Positions 32,380 through 43,494 of a DNA stretch of 64,000 bases are shown here, piece after piece. This DNA is from Hexactinellida sp. DTS-2022. Lineage: Eukaryota; Porifera; Hexactinellida. The position numbers and the translations under genes are program-made. The DNA lies in the NCBI GenBank assembly GCA_028753945.1, contig JAPNXP010000002.1:2790001-2854000 (forward strand). Direction: 5' to 3'. Numbering within the stretch: the stretch's first letter is position 1; each line of letters opens with the position of its first letter. The notes beneath the pieces were generated by a model. That model saw nothing but the letters and a program-made list of their open reading frames with translations. It ran no database searches and was not told the DNA's origin.

Positions 32380-33014
32380 TCACAACTTTCTGTTGTAACA
32401 TACAATTATTATAAACGATCCACTTATATCATCTGTAATCGAGTGATCCATATATGAAGAATGGCTATCAGAATCCGAAGTCTCGGCAGCAGATTCGAAA
32501 TCTTCGTCAGAGTCAAAAGACTTATCAAAAGAACTTTCTTCCTCAACAATTACATTTTCTACATCAAAGTCGGAATCTTCATCAGCTTCTGAATCATAGG
32601 CATATGTAAGTATGTTGATGGGTTTAGTACCTTTCTTTTTCGACCTCGGTCAGGAATGGTAAAATAATGATTTTTTCAAATAAAATCAAAATCAAAATCA
32701 ATTGATTAAAAGTTGATTTTTACTATTTGAAAATGGTGATACCCATTGCAATCATAGTTATTTCGACGTAATATTACAATGTATACTTACTGCGAAATTC
32801 GCAATTGAATACCTATTATATAATTTGAGTTATGTTCATTCAAATCAATGATTTTAATTTCCCAAAAAAATCAAATAAATCATAAATTTTCCTAGCCTGA
32901 CCTCGGTGTCATAAAAACTTCTCGGGATATTAATTCCTTATTAGAAATTTGGAGCTCAGAGACCAGAGAATTAGTAGAGACTGAAATATTGGGAGTAGTA
33001 TTCGAACGTGCCAT
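32380..33014 (-). CDS. Acidic, Ser-rich 125-codon reading frame interrupted by a hAT element
   Basis: From ATG at 33,012-33,014 it reads MARSNTTPNISVSTNSLVSE, LQISNKELISREVFMTPRS, then meets a hAT insertion. On the far side, in the same frame once one 8-bp duplication is counted, it continues KKKGTKPINILTYAYDSEAD, EDSDFDVENVIVEEESSFDK, SFDSDEDFESAAETSDSDSH and so on to a TGA at 32,380-32,382. The pattern is a short basic patch followed by a Ser/Asp/Glu-rich tail, as in disordered regions of nuclear proteins or the N-terminus of some transposases. The last ~12 residues may lie beyond a splice donor. I do not recognise the protein. It could be a first exon of a host gene or a transposon piece. 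Confidence 0.55.
32651..32899 (+). mobile_element. hAT-type short element inside the acidic ORF
   Basis: Ends CAGGAATGGTAAAATAATGA and ...ATAAATTTTCCTAGCCTG are inverted repeats. ACCTCGGT at 32,643-32,650 and 32,900-32,907 is a perfect 8-bp duplication. 249 bp. The interior TGATTT/AAATCA-rich sequence is related to the element at 33,867-34,696. Confidence 0.95.
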
Positions 33015-33132
33015 TTATTTATAATGACCACCAACAAAGAAGAAGAAAATATGCTAAAATTCAATAAACATATAAAAGTAGTTATTAACGGTGTCCAGCG
33101 ATAGAAAATCCTCCAAAAATCGATTTAATTAA

Positions 33133-33640
33133 GGTTCAGGTATACTCTAGAGCACTTCTACCAAAAGTATTTACCCATTTTAACTCAATTTTTTACAGCG
33201 TATATACTTCTTCTTCAGGATGCCAAAAATACAATAATATTGGCATATATACTAAGAGAGGAAAAATATATTTTTTAATTTACCACTATTGGGTAGAAGA
33301 TCAATCAGCAAAGATTTACAAGACCAATAATATTATTGATTGAATGTGTTTAGCTGGATTTAATAAAACTAATGAGTGCAGGAATTGTGAATATCTGGAT
33401 TTTTCTGGATTTCAAATACTTTTATGTGATGTCGACTTTCAAATGAAGATTTTCCTGATCCAAAATCCAAAAAGCACATGAACTATCCATAATAGAATAA
33501 ATCTCTGCACTCATTAGTTTTATCTTCACGAGATCTATCCGAAACCGTTGAGCTTTTGATTCCACGACCAAAATTGACAAAATGACCTATTACCCAATAC
33601 TGAAAATGTTGGTTTAGGGATAGAGGCTTTTGAAAAAATA
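33133..33640 (-). mobile_element. TTAA-family T1 copy 4, inverted and truncated
   Basis: Starts at TTAA 33,129-33,132 with GGTTCAGGTATACTCTAGAG and follows the family in reverse orientation (TTTACAGCGTATATACTTCT, ATCTGGATTTTTCTGGATTT). It stops near 33,640, about 250 bp short of the other end. A small internal duplication of ACTCATTAGTTTTA lies at about 33,510. Confidence 0.8.
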
Positions 33641-33754
33641 ATCTAACATTAATCATATTTGTACTATACAAACTATACTACGAGTCGATTAACAATAAAA
33701 GAATAACGATTGAACCAAAAGTTATTCAAATAAAATTCCATGAGCTCGATATTA

Positions 33755-33830
33755 TAAGTAAGGTATACGTATAATACGTATTACATTATACGTATTATAC
33801 GTAATACGTAGACAATAAAAGACGTATTAA
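33755..33830. repeat. Short palindrome of TACGTATAATACGTA motifs
   Basis: TACGTATAATACGTATTACA followed by TTATACGTATTATACGTAAT form a self-complementary cluster of about 50 bp. Confidence 0.7.
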
Positions 33831-33866
33831 ACAACTTAGCTATATTATACAAAATATTCATATTAC

Positions 33867-34696
33867 CAGGGCTTTACATAAATCATTGATTTTGATTTTA
33901 AATCAAAATCATTCAAAAATTCGTGATGTAAAAATCAATCAAAATCAAATCGTTCAAAATGTGAGATTGAAAAAATAAATCATCAAATCATTTTGATTCA
34001 CCACAAAATCATCAAAAATCAAAATCAAATCATTTCCAATTACGATGATATAATTTTTTTTGTTACTCCCGACCGAATACTAATTTACACACAATAACTG
34101 ATTTTTTTATAGGTGATCTAAGAATCTTAATCAATATAATAGCTATAATATAAATACAGTGCATGTAACTATTAATTAGTAATCCTTTTCAGATGTACCT
34201 ATTAAAAGGTCAAAATAACTAATTCCGAGGAGACTAATAAGCGGAGTCGATAGTAATAGTGTAAACGTTAGTATATTTCACACATTAAACCGGAGCAATC
34301 TAAGTATAAGGGTATTGGGTTGTTCCTGGTCAAACTTTGGATTCGATTTAGCTGAGTGATTGTAGTTTCAAACGGGGGTGAAGTGGAACGATAAAATATA
34401 CATAGACCCGCAATTGTATTTAACGTGTTCATACTACTATAACCTGCTGAAGTGGAAGAACATATAACATAAATATGGGTTAGTATTACTTAGTAAATTA
34501 TTAACAGAGCAGAAAAATGATTTGATTTAAATAAAAATCAAATCATTAACTTTTCACAAATCAATCAAAATCAAATCATTCTAAAATGAAATGGAAAAAA
34601 TCAATCATCAAATCATTGAATGTTACCCAAAGATCAATCATAAATCATTGATTTGATTTGAAAAAAAAATCATCAAATGATTTATGTAAAGCCCTG
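33867..34696 (+). mobile_element. hAT-like terminal-inverted-repeat element next to the PARP fragment
   Basis: CAGGGCTTTACATAAATCA at the left and TGATTTATGTAAAGCCCTG at the right are perfect complements. Subterminal TGATTTTGATTT/AAATCAAAATCA repeats are dense. The 8-bp flanks (CATATTAC and TTTGCCAT) do not match, so either the copy is rearranged or its flank was deleted. Non-coding. Confidence 0.8.
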
Positions 34697-35050
34697 TTTG
34701 CCATGCACACACTTTGGCCAAAATATTTTCCCTTACCCCAAAAATCCCCTCTAGCAAACCTAAAATCCAAACCATCGCTACCATTATACATAAGTGCCGG
34801 ATCCGTATCACTTGTCCCATGGTAGAGTGACATTTCATTGGGATCTTGCTTCAGAGCAAGGAATTTTTCTTTAGTTTGAGTGTATTTCAGCCATTGACAG
34901 TGATTTTCAATATGCTCCAATTTTAACACATTGTATTGATTTTATTTAAAAGTCGAGAGACTTCATCCCATTTCTGGGAACCAGGAGAAATCTCTTCCAG
35001 CACTGTATTATTCTCTAGCTTGTTTACTCCAATATTTTGGTATATATATT
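34697..35050 (-). pseudogene. PARP catalytic-domain fragment
   Basis: Read on the minus strand: SPGSQKWDEVSRLLNK, a frame change, then YNVLKLEHIENHCQWLKYTQ, NEMSLYHGTSDTDPALMYNG and LDFRFARGDFWGKGKYFG. This is the core of an ADP-ribosyltransferase of the PARP family (the I-x-R/H-I-x-N-x-x-W helix, the H-G-T-S motif with the His of the H-Y-E triad, and the F-G-K-G-x-Y-F motif with the Tyr). It breaks off at the TIR element right after the Tyr motif, so the catalytic Glu end is missing. The frame change and truncation point to a pseudogene, or to one exon of a gene cut by the element. Confidence 0.75.
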
Positions 35051-35930
35051 TTCACTTCGGGAACATCCTAGAATTTTAAGTATTAGAGCAACAATCGAAA
35101 ATAATACGAAAATGATCAAAACACAGTGTCAAAATATATTATTTATAGCTGTTTAAATTGAAAGTAAACTTCATTTTAAAATGTCAAAATCTATCTATAC
35201 ATACATTATAGCTTGATACTTATTCCAAGAGTATTTCAAACATAGCAGGACTTCTAATAATTATTGGTCCTCCTTTGTTGTATGCCCAACATGTTAATAA
35301 TAATTTCGTATGATATATAAGTATAAATGTGTTATGCATTATTGAACTACCACTTTAGCATGTTCTATTTACTCAAATGTATCAAACAATAATGGGTTCA
35401 AACTTCAATCAGTATTAAAACTCTGAATTCATATCCCTTACTACAAATTTGGCATGCAAGCCCCATTCTCATTCATTGGTCGAGAAATTAAGTCCTCTTG
35501 CCATTCATCGGGATTTTAAGATTTTAGACTATTTTCCAATCTTATTCTGAATGGGGCTGGAATTTAACCTTAAATCTCAAATTCCCTAGCGGATTTACTA
35601 TCTCTGGTATCAAACTGTCTTTTATTCTCCTTTGAATGTTTAATAAGTTGAAACAATAGAATAATATTTAACACTTTCAATAGATCTGAATTGTGAGTAA
35701 GGCCAGGTAAATTAAATTCATTGAATATCATCCCGGATTTCTTCAACAAATGCATGCGGAGAAAGGGATTTTTTATTCATTATTATGTCCACTAATATGC
35801 AAATATCATTATCCAATGTCAAAACAATAAATATTAATAATTTTATCAGATTAGAAAATAACATGTCAATGCTAAAATAATTAAAGTAATGCTCTAAAAT
35901 ACAAGACGTAGTAAAATGGATTCATTAGAA
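35051..35930. other. AT-rich stretch without a supported gene
   Basis: GCCCCATTCTCATTCATTGG at 35,460 and ATTCTGAATGGGGC at 35,545 form a loose inverted pair. The 61-codon minus frame at 35,570 shows no domain. Confidence 0.4.
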
Positions 35931-35934
35931 ATAC

Positions 35935-37640
35935 TTTTGCAGATGCTATTGTGTGATTGTGTTATAAGATTAGAGTACAATATATCCCGACGGAAGGTAA
36001 AATTGTGACGGACTGGGATGTTAAACAAGTTATGTACTTTATATGGCGTATGCTATTTAACATGCCCTATAAACATGTTCGTTTGAATGATCCTATGTCT
36101 AAACCTCTAACATTTAATGATGAGCGATTTATCTTTCTGACACGAATTGTTTATTGGTTAGATGCTTGGCAGTCACTGCCCGAGAAAGGTGGTAAATTGA
36201 GCAAACAGACATTACATGCTTAAAACATGCATGTCTTGTGTTACCCCAGATAACTAATTTCAAACAGAGACCTGTTGTTATTCCTACTTATTAACATCAT
36301 TCATAAAGACAAACCCATTAGAACACCATTTTGGGCTGTATCGTATGATGTCAGGAACAAATTACCATGTTTCCTATCTGCAAATCTTAGAATCAGAGCG
36401 CCGTCTTAAAGTATCTAACATCCTAAGCATGTTTTCCAGTCAAACTGTTTCTAGCACATCTTCTTTTCAAGAGTTCATTCACTCTTTTTCATCTTTGGAA
36501 GGTGCAGATTCTAATAACGATTTTGACCTAGATCCATTCTTGCATGCAATTCCAGATCTTTCTGCTATTGAGTGTAATATACAGGTACTTCAATCCTTAA
36601 CCTTTATTGCTGGCTACTCAGTACACCAATACTTAAAACATAGTCAGCCTTGTCGTATTTGTCGGGATATCTTAACTTTTGATAGGGATCTACTTGTCGA
36701 TGAACCCTCTACTCTATCTCAATAGAAACACATAGAACTCTCCGATCGCGGAGGATTGAAATACCCATCTGAGGTAGTCCTAGAATCCATTGTTACTGCT
36801 TGGAAGATCCTAATCTGCATTGAAAATGATAGCGACCTCATGCCGGCGTTTGTCAAAGGTCCATCAAGGAAAATCATAGTTAATCTAACCTTGAATGTAA
36901 TTTTAGAAGCCGATTATTGCCAATCGTGGAGAAAGGAATGTCCATCTTGTATTGTAAGTGGTTTCTATAATCTTCAGAAGCTTATATTTGCAGCTGGGAA
37001 TTGTTTTTTAGCTAATATGGTAAAAATTACAACTCAATGGTAAATTCCAGAGCAACGGAGAAGCGAAAATTTAAAAGATTTCACTGACCAAATGTATTCT
37101 TATTACTTTTCTTTGTTTATATTATGCCGTTCCTTTGTTTATGTTTTTTGATTCATGTTTATCTTCATAATAGAATATTAGAGTAGACGAGTACAAAGTA
37201 GACGACTTGGAGAGGGAAGCTGATATTGGAAAGATGTTATATAGAAGTTCAATGAAAAACATACGTCCTGATATAGAGTTTATATTACTTTTTGTGAATT
37301 TATTTGAACACAGTATTGTTGTGTAATATGTTATCCTTATTTGTATTGTTAAATAAAGTATCAATTCTCAATGGTAGTATTAATATAAAGTAAGGGGGGG
37401 TGGTAAACTGAAATATCAGTGTCTAAAATATTTACTACACCTTGAATCAATGAAGGCATTACATAGTTGGTTTATTTAATAATACTTGGAATTTAACATG
37501 TATATCGGCTAATGCATCCCTGGTCCAAATTCCACAAGTTACTCTTAAGCATTATGTATAGTAGGCTATGGTTCAACTAACTATTCACTGGATTAGTAGT
37601 CCAACTAGGGCCGGCCTTTAGGAATATACCCCAGAAACAT
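35935..37640 (+). mobile_element. P-element relic C (C-terminal half and tail)
   Basis: Transposase pieces at 35,957-36,223, 36,345-36,725 and 36,756-37,043, then a non-coding 3' tail with ATGTATAGTAGGCTATGG at 37,553. THAP and catalytic N-terminal parts are absent. Collinear with the minus-strand copy D and with the tails of A and B. Confidence 0.85.
35957..37043 (+). pseudogene. P-type transposase, C-terminal half, copy C
   Basis: First frame: FNDERFIFLTRIVYWLDAWQ, matching INDERFLFLTRIVFWLDAWQ of copy D. Between frames the DNA still encodes the HACLVLPQITNF-like block and TNPLEHHFGLYRMM, which contains the Glu equivalent to the last DDE residue of P transposases. Second frame: SGTNYHVSYLQILESERRLK through FIAGYSVHQYLKHSQPCRIC, with a CRIC cysteine pair. 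Third frame: a helical C-terminal segment with WRKECPSCIVSG. At least two frame breaks. Confidence 0.85.
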
Positions 37641-38090
37641 TATTGCACGATAGCAGGTTTTGATAAATCTGCAGATTCAATAATCCAGTCATCATCAAAC
37701 TTACTTTTGCTCCCATTTTAACATCTTTTATAGTTTCCTCCTCCGATAACTAGCTATTTATTTCAATTGGCTATTTTTCATTTTTATTTCATATTAGATT
37801 GAGATTATCTATTTTTGTCTGACATATCTTCATAGTTTGCATTTATTTAAGGGGTGAGTCTGGTAGGGGTCACTTCTCCCAAAATACTGAAAATTAACAC
37901 TAGAAATTTTCTGCATATATTCGCACAGCAGAGATGAGTTCAAAAGAGCAATAAAACTTAACTAAACAACTCAGTTAATAAATTTTATTTTTTTATAGAT
38001 CAGTATTTTATTACAATGCTGCGAAAAATTACATTTTGTCTTTAATAGTGTTTAGTGTTTGAATAACTCATTTGACAGTAAATTCCCAAT
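37640..38090. other. AT-rich stretch without a gene
   Basis: Nothing recognised. Confidence 0.5.
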
Positions 38091-38215
38091 TAAGAATACT
38101 GCATGCGAAGCATGTATTAGCGGTATGGGTAGTTTTTGACTCTTTGAAGTTATTCAAGTGTAAATTGCCAATCACCTCTGTAATTGCATAACTAAGCCTA
38201 ACGCTAGGACACTCT
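38091..38215 (+). mobile_element. Left end of a T2-family TTAA element
   Basis: TTAAGAATACTGCATGCGAAG, then TGTATTAGCGGTATGGGTAG and CTCTGTAATTGCATAACTAA, aligned with 8,172 and 23,571. No matching right end found before the R3 repeat. Confidence 0.6.
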
Positions 38216-38269
38216 GGAATATTCCCAATGTATAATTATATTATTTATAGACTTTTTCCTTCAATTCTT

Positions 38270-39415
38270 GATCAGGGGTCTGAGGATGGATCAGCAGAAA
38301 TCCCTCAACTTTTTTTGGAACTTTCTTGAAATTATCATTGATGTTATAAGTATTCTACGGCTGCGGCCTACGAATTTCTTCGATTTTCAAGATTAAACGA
38401 GGTGATAAAATTCAGCACTGCCATATATTGAGTCCCAAAATAGAAAGATTCGGACTATAGAGTTCAAAATTTATAGGTTCACGTCAAAAGGTTCAGTAAT
38501 ATGTCAAAGACTTAGGAAATTAGGGACATAAAAGTAGATGAAGGTTATGCAAGTACCCGGTGATCTTATGTGTGAAATTGGAATGCAGAATATTTCTGTT
38601 ATTCTTCATATTAATGCGTCAGCTTGTTATCTATACGTAGCATTTGGTTTCAACACTTTTCCAATAATAAATCATGAGTTATGACCAGATTATGACTATG
38701 CTTTTGTCTGTTTTGTCATATTTTCACATCTCAAAGCATTCAAATACCCAATAATGTATTATATAACACCCCAAATAGTTAATACAAAGATGGAAATAGA
38801 ATTTGCGCACTAAATGAGACGTTACACGACACGATCCAATAATTATTCGATTAGTTATGGACTTTTGCCCCACAGAAGGGGGCAAAAATCACACATTTCA
38901 CACCTGAAGATATTTCAGAAACGCTTGAGATAGAATGATCATAGCCATTAGAAATACTGTAAATACCTGACTTTCTATACGTATATAATACATTTTAGGA
39001 CCCTAAGTATCACGGTTTTCAACATGACCATATATGGCAATTTTCATGTGACATATTTTGATGACGAAGCAAATTTTCCAACTCTTGATCCATGGACAGC
39101 AGAAACTCGCTCTAAATTTCTAATCACATCCTGATACTATTTCATTCTCATTGGAAAACCTTCTGGGATTATATTTTAATTTGAATGATGTGTTCTGCAT
39201 TAAAATGGCCATATATGGTGGTGGCTCAGTTGCAATATTTTATTAAGATGACAAAAATCCAACTTCGGATCTAAATGAGATAGCCCTTAGCTCTAAATTG
39301 CTAAAAATATTCTAATTCAATTTCAAATGATATTATCCAATTTATGTAGCTTTGGAACTCATTTTCATCGAACTTTCAAATTCTGGTCTCAGCTACTTCG
39401 ACACTACTCAAAAGA
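38270..39415 (-). repeat. Dispersed repeat R3, copy 2
   Basis: Reverse complement of 12,150-13,300. It keeps the uninterrupted site (AAATTTTCCAACTCTTGATC at about 39,072) that shows the pogo-type insertion in copy 3. Confidence 0.8.
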
Positions 39416-39664
39416 ATCGATTGTGAAAGGTAGAGCAGGGGAACAAAATGTTCAACAAAAACAGGTGAATGAATTTGTCTGAAAATTTAATGGAGTATTG
39501 AGAACATGTAAACAATTATTTCCATTGATAGAATTTTGATTACTTGTTTTTTGATTACCATGTGGGAAGTTTAGTACCAAAAAATGTCAAAAACCCATGA
39601 AAAGTGGAGTTTTCAAGACACATTACCCCCAAAAGTAGTTCTGGGTAATTTTTGAGCTTAATAC
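39416..39664. other. AT-rich spacer without a gene
   Basis: Nothing recognised. Confidence 0.5.
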
Positions 39665-40061
39665 CAAGTTGAAACCGCTCGAATCGAATATCAGTATTCA
39701 TGAATAGTTGCCCTACCGATTACTGATACTGATATTCGGTTGCTCAACTGAATACTGATAATGATAATATTTGTACGTCAACAATATACGAATTCTGATG
39801 ATATTCGGTTGGTAGAACGAATACGAATACCGATAATCTTTGGTTGCCTTAACCGAATACGAATACACGTTATTATAATATACGGACAGAAGAACTAATA
39901 TGAATACTGATCATATTCGCTCGGGATACCGAATACCCAATATTTATATTCGTTTGAGCAACCGAATACCGAATAATGATATTCGTTTGGGCAACAGGAT
40001 ATCAACTATTCACGAATAATAAGGGTTCAACCAAATATATCAGTATTGGGTTGCAACCTTG
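39665..40061 (+). mobile_element. Palindromic hAT-type element, family H1 copy 3 (diverged)
   Basis: Ends CAAGTTGAAACCGC and TTGGGTTGCAACCTTG, interior of CGAATAC/GTATTCGG-type motifs. Flanks CTTAATAC (39,657-39,664) and GTTAAGAC (40,062-40,069) agree at six of eight bases. 397 bp like the other two. Confidence 0.75.
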
Positions 40062-40069
40062 GTTAAGAC

Positions 40070-41211
40070 GTACCACCCTGGGAGACAAGAAAAAGTACGT
40101 ACTAACCGAGGTACGTCTTATCCATTACGTTTAACCGAATCATTTATAATTAATGGAAGGAGGAATAATCTGTTATTAGCAAACGTATGTAATTTCTGAG
40201 AGTACTTCTTAATTAAGTCGAGTAGGTACTAAGCGAGTTCCACTGTATGTCCTTATGAATGTTATGACTAAGTTTGTCTTTTGGAAGCAGGATTGTAAAT
40301 CTACTTCATTTTTATTCAAATCAAATCATTAAGATTTCAAATCATTTCAAAGCAAATATGATACATTCACTGGCCAGTCAAAAATCCCTGAATCAGTTCA
40401 GTTCAAATCAAATATTTGCAATATTTGTTTCGATTTACAAACCTGGTTGTAGGTTGTTCTGCCTTTTGATTCGATTTTTGATTCGATTTACAACCCTGGT
40501 TGTAGGTTGTTCTACCAGGAAATTTCCTTTATCACTATCCCTAATTTCTATCAATTGTGTACTCCTGCTGAATGAGTGATTTAAATCATTTGCACATCTA
40601 GAGGTTATAACATCTATTTATCAATAAGACATTTCTTTATGGCCCCAATGCTAGCATTTTTGTTTCTATTCTATTATAAGTTTACTCTTTACATAGTTAA
40701 TTAACACTGTTCTTTTTTTATCCTTGATCAGTCTTACTATACAATATGTACCTTGAAGCAGATTTTTCAAACATTTGTTATTTTCCGGAACGGCTTACAT
40801 ATCAGTCATATAACCTTTTTAAGTGTCAACTGTTAATCACTTGGCATTGAAGTTCTAGTAAGGAATTATGTTTTTTGACGCGGCAACTTCTTTTCAGTTA
40901 CCGTTTCCGTTACCGTTACTCTGTTACTGAGTAACGGAGCACATCACTGCTAGAGATAGGCTTCCATATTTTAATATAGGTAAACAAGTACATATGCGGA
41001 TTCCAAATTTTGCATTAACGAATTTGTAATATGAATATTATTGATATTGTTTATAAAAGAAGTAAACAATAAGGTGAAAAAGGTAAAGTGAGCCAAGTGG
41101 CATGTTTCAAAAGGGTTTAATATGTAAAGATATAGTGACCTAGAATCAAGCATTCACAAGCTTCTTATATGAGTATTTGTTGTTGCTGTAGGCATTAAAA
41201 TTAAATTCGAT
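40070..41211. other. AT-rich stretch without a supported gene
   Basis: ATTCAAATCAAATCATT motifs near 40,312. TACAACCCTGGTTGTAGGTTG repeats at 40,438-40,508. 40,200-40,250 (GTACTAAGCGAGTTCCACTG) may be an eroded pogo-type end. No gene. Confidence 0.4.
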
Positions 41212-41219
41212 ACCGTAGT

Positions 41220-41411
41220 CAGGGTATATCATAAGCCCATTTTTTTATTCCTGGCCCATTTTTTTATTCCTATTTTCATTTTTTTACTCCCTTGAATAGT
41301 GAGTTTTTATCGTCTGATATCCATTTCAAGATTCCATTTCTACCGAAAATCCATTTTTTTATTTCGCGAAAACATTAAAAAACTTTTTTTTAATCCTTAT
41401 AAAATACTATG
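41220..41411 (+). mobile_element. hAT-type short element, family H2 copy 1
   Basis: Ends CAGGGTATATCATAAG and CCTTATAAAATACTATG. Perfect 8-bp duplication ACCGTAGT at 41,212-41,219 and 41,412-41,419. 192 bp, built of CCATTTTTTTATTCC repeats, about 97% identical to 62,187-62,377. Confidence 0.95.
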
Positions 41412-41419
41412 ACCGTAGT

Positions 41420-41809
41420 GGTTGAGTGATCCGTCGCGACCGAGACCGAAGGGCTCGTATGATAGATATAATTGCATTATATCCCTTATTACAAGCCAAA
41501 TCTTTCAGTTGCTTCACTTGTTGGAATTTTAACCACTGAAGGTATGAGTGCACTTGTAATTCGATTTTTTATTGGCGATTTACTATTTTTATTGTCTATC
41601 ATCACAGGTCTGTGAACATATACTGACATTTAGTAAAGATTATTATGCATTGCTAACTACCTAATGAGTATCCAACTAAGTGTAACCTTGTTGAGGCAAA
41701 TCCTCTCCTTTTTATAAATCCGCCGAACAAATGAGATACAAGCTTAATTATATATTTCGCAGCTGCAAGGCATGTTCCGGGTTTAAAATTAGTGAAATTC
41801 GAAATTTAC
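41420..41809. other. Stretch without a gene
   Basis: A CpG patch GTCGCGACCGAGACCGAAGG at 41,433. The rest is AT-rich. Confidence 0.4.
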
Positions 41810-42775
41810 AATTTTTTTCAATATTTTACACACACTGCGAGAGGATGTTGTCTTTCTATGAGACTTTGGTTTTCATCGATTCGACAATTATTTCCAGAGT
41901 TATGAACGTTTTAGTGGAGCGGCCTTTTATTTCAAACTCAGTTCTATATATTTAAAGGTCTTCACTACGGTAAATTAACTAGAAATTGTGGTAACATTGT
42001 TTCAATATTCATACATATGATACTCTGAGCAAATTTTTGCAAAACTCAACAAAGATTTTTGGTAAAAGTCTATATTTCAAAAGTTATAGCCCTTCGGCGA
42101 TCTTTAGGGTACGGATTCTTAACTAATTTGTAACTCAGAGTGGAAAAGAGATAGATTCAAGTTCACCAGTGAAAAATGATCAGCATACTTGGTTTCCCAT
42201 ATGTAAATAATACATTTTGTGAGCCTAGGTCGCACCATTTTCGACATTGCCCTATATCATAGTGTGAATGTGACTAATTTTGATGACACATGCAAACTTG
42301 TCTCTTCTAAACGGGAGACTTTAGAGTTTAACTCTAAAAAACGAATCGCACTGACATATGATCTCTAAATCACTGCAAAGTCAAAAATCACTCAAATCAA
42401 AATGGGTACCTTGATATTAAACTCGAATGCCCATATATGGAGGTGTCATGTGATCATCAAAAGAATGAAATCCAAATTCAAAAGTATACTAGAGCCTAGT
42501 TCTAACTTTTAGACACTATCAGTGATTGAATTCCAGTAAGATAGCCGATTTTAATTGCTTCCCGAATCAATATTCTTCGCTGTAGACGTGTCGAAAATCC
42601 TCTCTGCCTCCTGAAAACCACCAAATTTAATTTTAGTATGCCACAATTTTTAAAGCTTAGTTCTGGGATACTTTCTGAAGTTATAGCGCTGAGATTTGGA
42701 ATATAGCACTATAATAATAAAATAAGACCTGTCTCAGTTCCGATTGAACGAATTCGTCCTAAAGTATACAAACTG
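41810..42775 (-). repeat. Dispersed repeat R1, copy 2
   Basis: Reverse complement of 1-960. Gives the unclipped extent of R1: it continues to about 42,775, where similarity ends at the left edge of the window. Confidence 0.75.
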
Positions 42776-43490
42776 GGGCCCTTAGGAAGCAAAAAAGTTC
42801 CTCAAATATGGAAAACCGTACGTTTTTTCTAAAATCGAGCAATTTCGATGAAATCCTGACTTTTTGATATTAGCACCTTCCTAGACTAACTCAAGGGGAC
42901 ATGGTAGAATGGTTAGACCAAAAATTAGAACTGTGCTCTTTTTCAATTTTCAAGCCTGAGCTTTAGTACCATAATATTCTCTATGGGAGCTTAAATATAG
43001 AATTTCAAAAAAAATCAATGCTTAAAAGCCTTATAGTAGAGCACTAGCAGTCATAAATAGCTTACATATATACTCCTTATATTATTGAATATATCAGGTT
43101 ATTAGGATAAACGAGTAGCGTGTTGTATATACTCACTCCATACACTTGGACTGCAACTGTATTCCGTTTCCACAATTTTATTTATTATTTAGTTCAATAA
43201 CAATTGATAATATCAGAGAAGTATAATTTTTCGGAGTGATCTCTATGTGATTCCAATTTGAAATAATTATTGGAGGCTATGACAACCGAAATGATCCAAA
43301 TATATTTACTTTTTTCAGAGATTTTCAAAAATCACATTACAGGAAATACACATTCTCTTCTCAATTTGCATATGAAATCGCGATTAGAGCACATTACCGA
43401 GATCAACAAAAGATATGCCGATTTATTTTCAAGAATCAACGACATCACATGACAGGAACTTTAAATGCTCTTCTCACTTTGTCAATGAAA
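42776..43490. other. AT-rich stretch without a gene
   Basis: No coding evidence: the 60-codon frame at 43,270 shows nothing. 43,310-43,400 and 43,400-43,490 look like an internal duplication (GAAATACACATTCTCTTCTC / GGAACTTTAAATGCTCTTCT). Confidence 0.4.
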
Positions 43491-43494
43491 TCGT

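Noticed and set aside
33867-34696. 8-bp target duplication for this element
   Set aside because: The flanks CATATTAC and TTTGCCAT do not match, so the hAT assignment rests only on the termini.
35957-36223. Host gene exon
   Set aside because: It matches the transposase C-terminal region of the minus-strand P element almost residue for residue.
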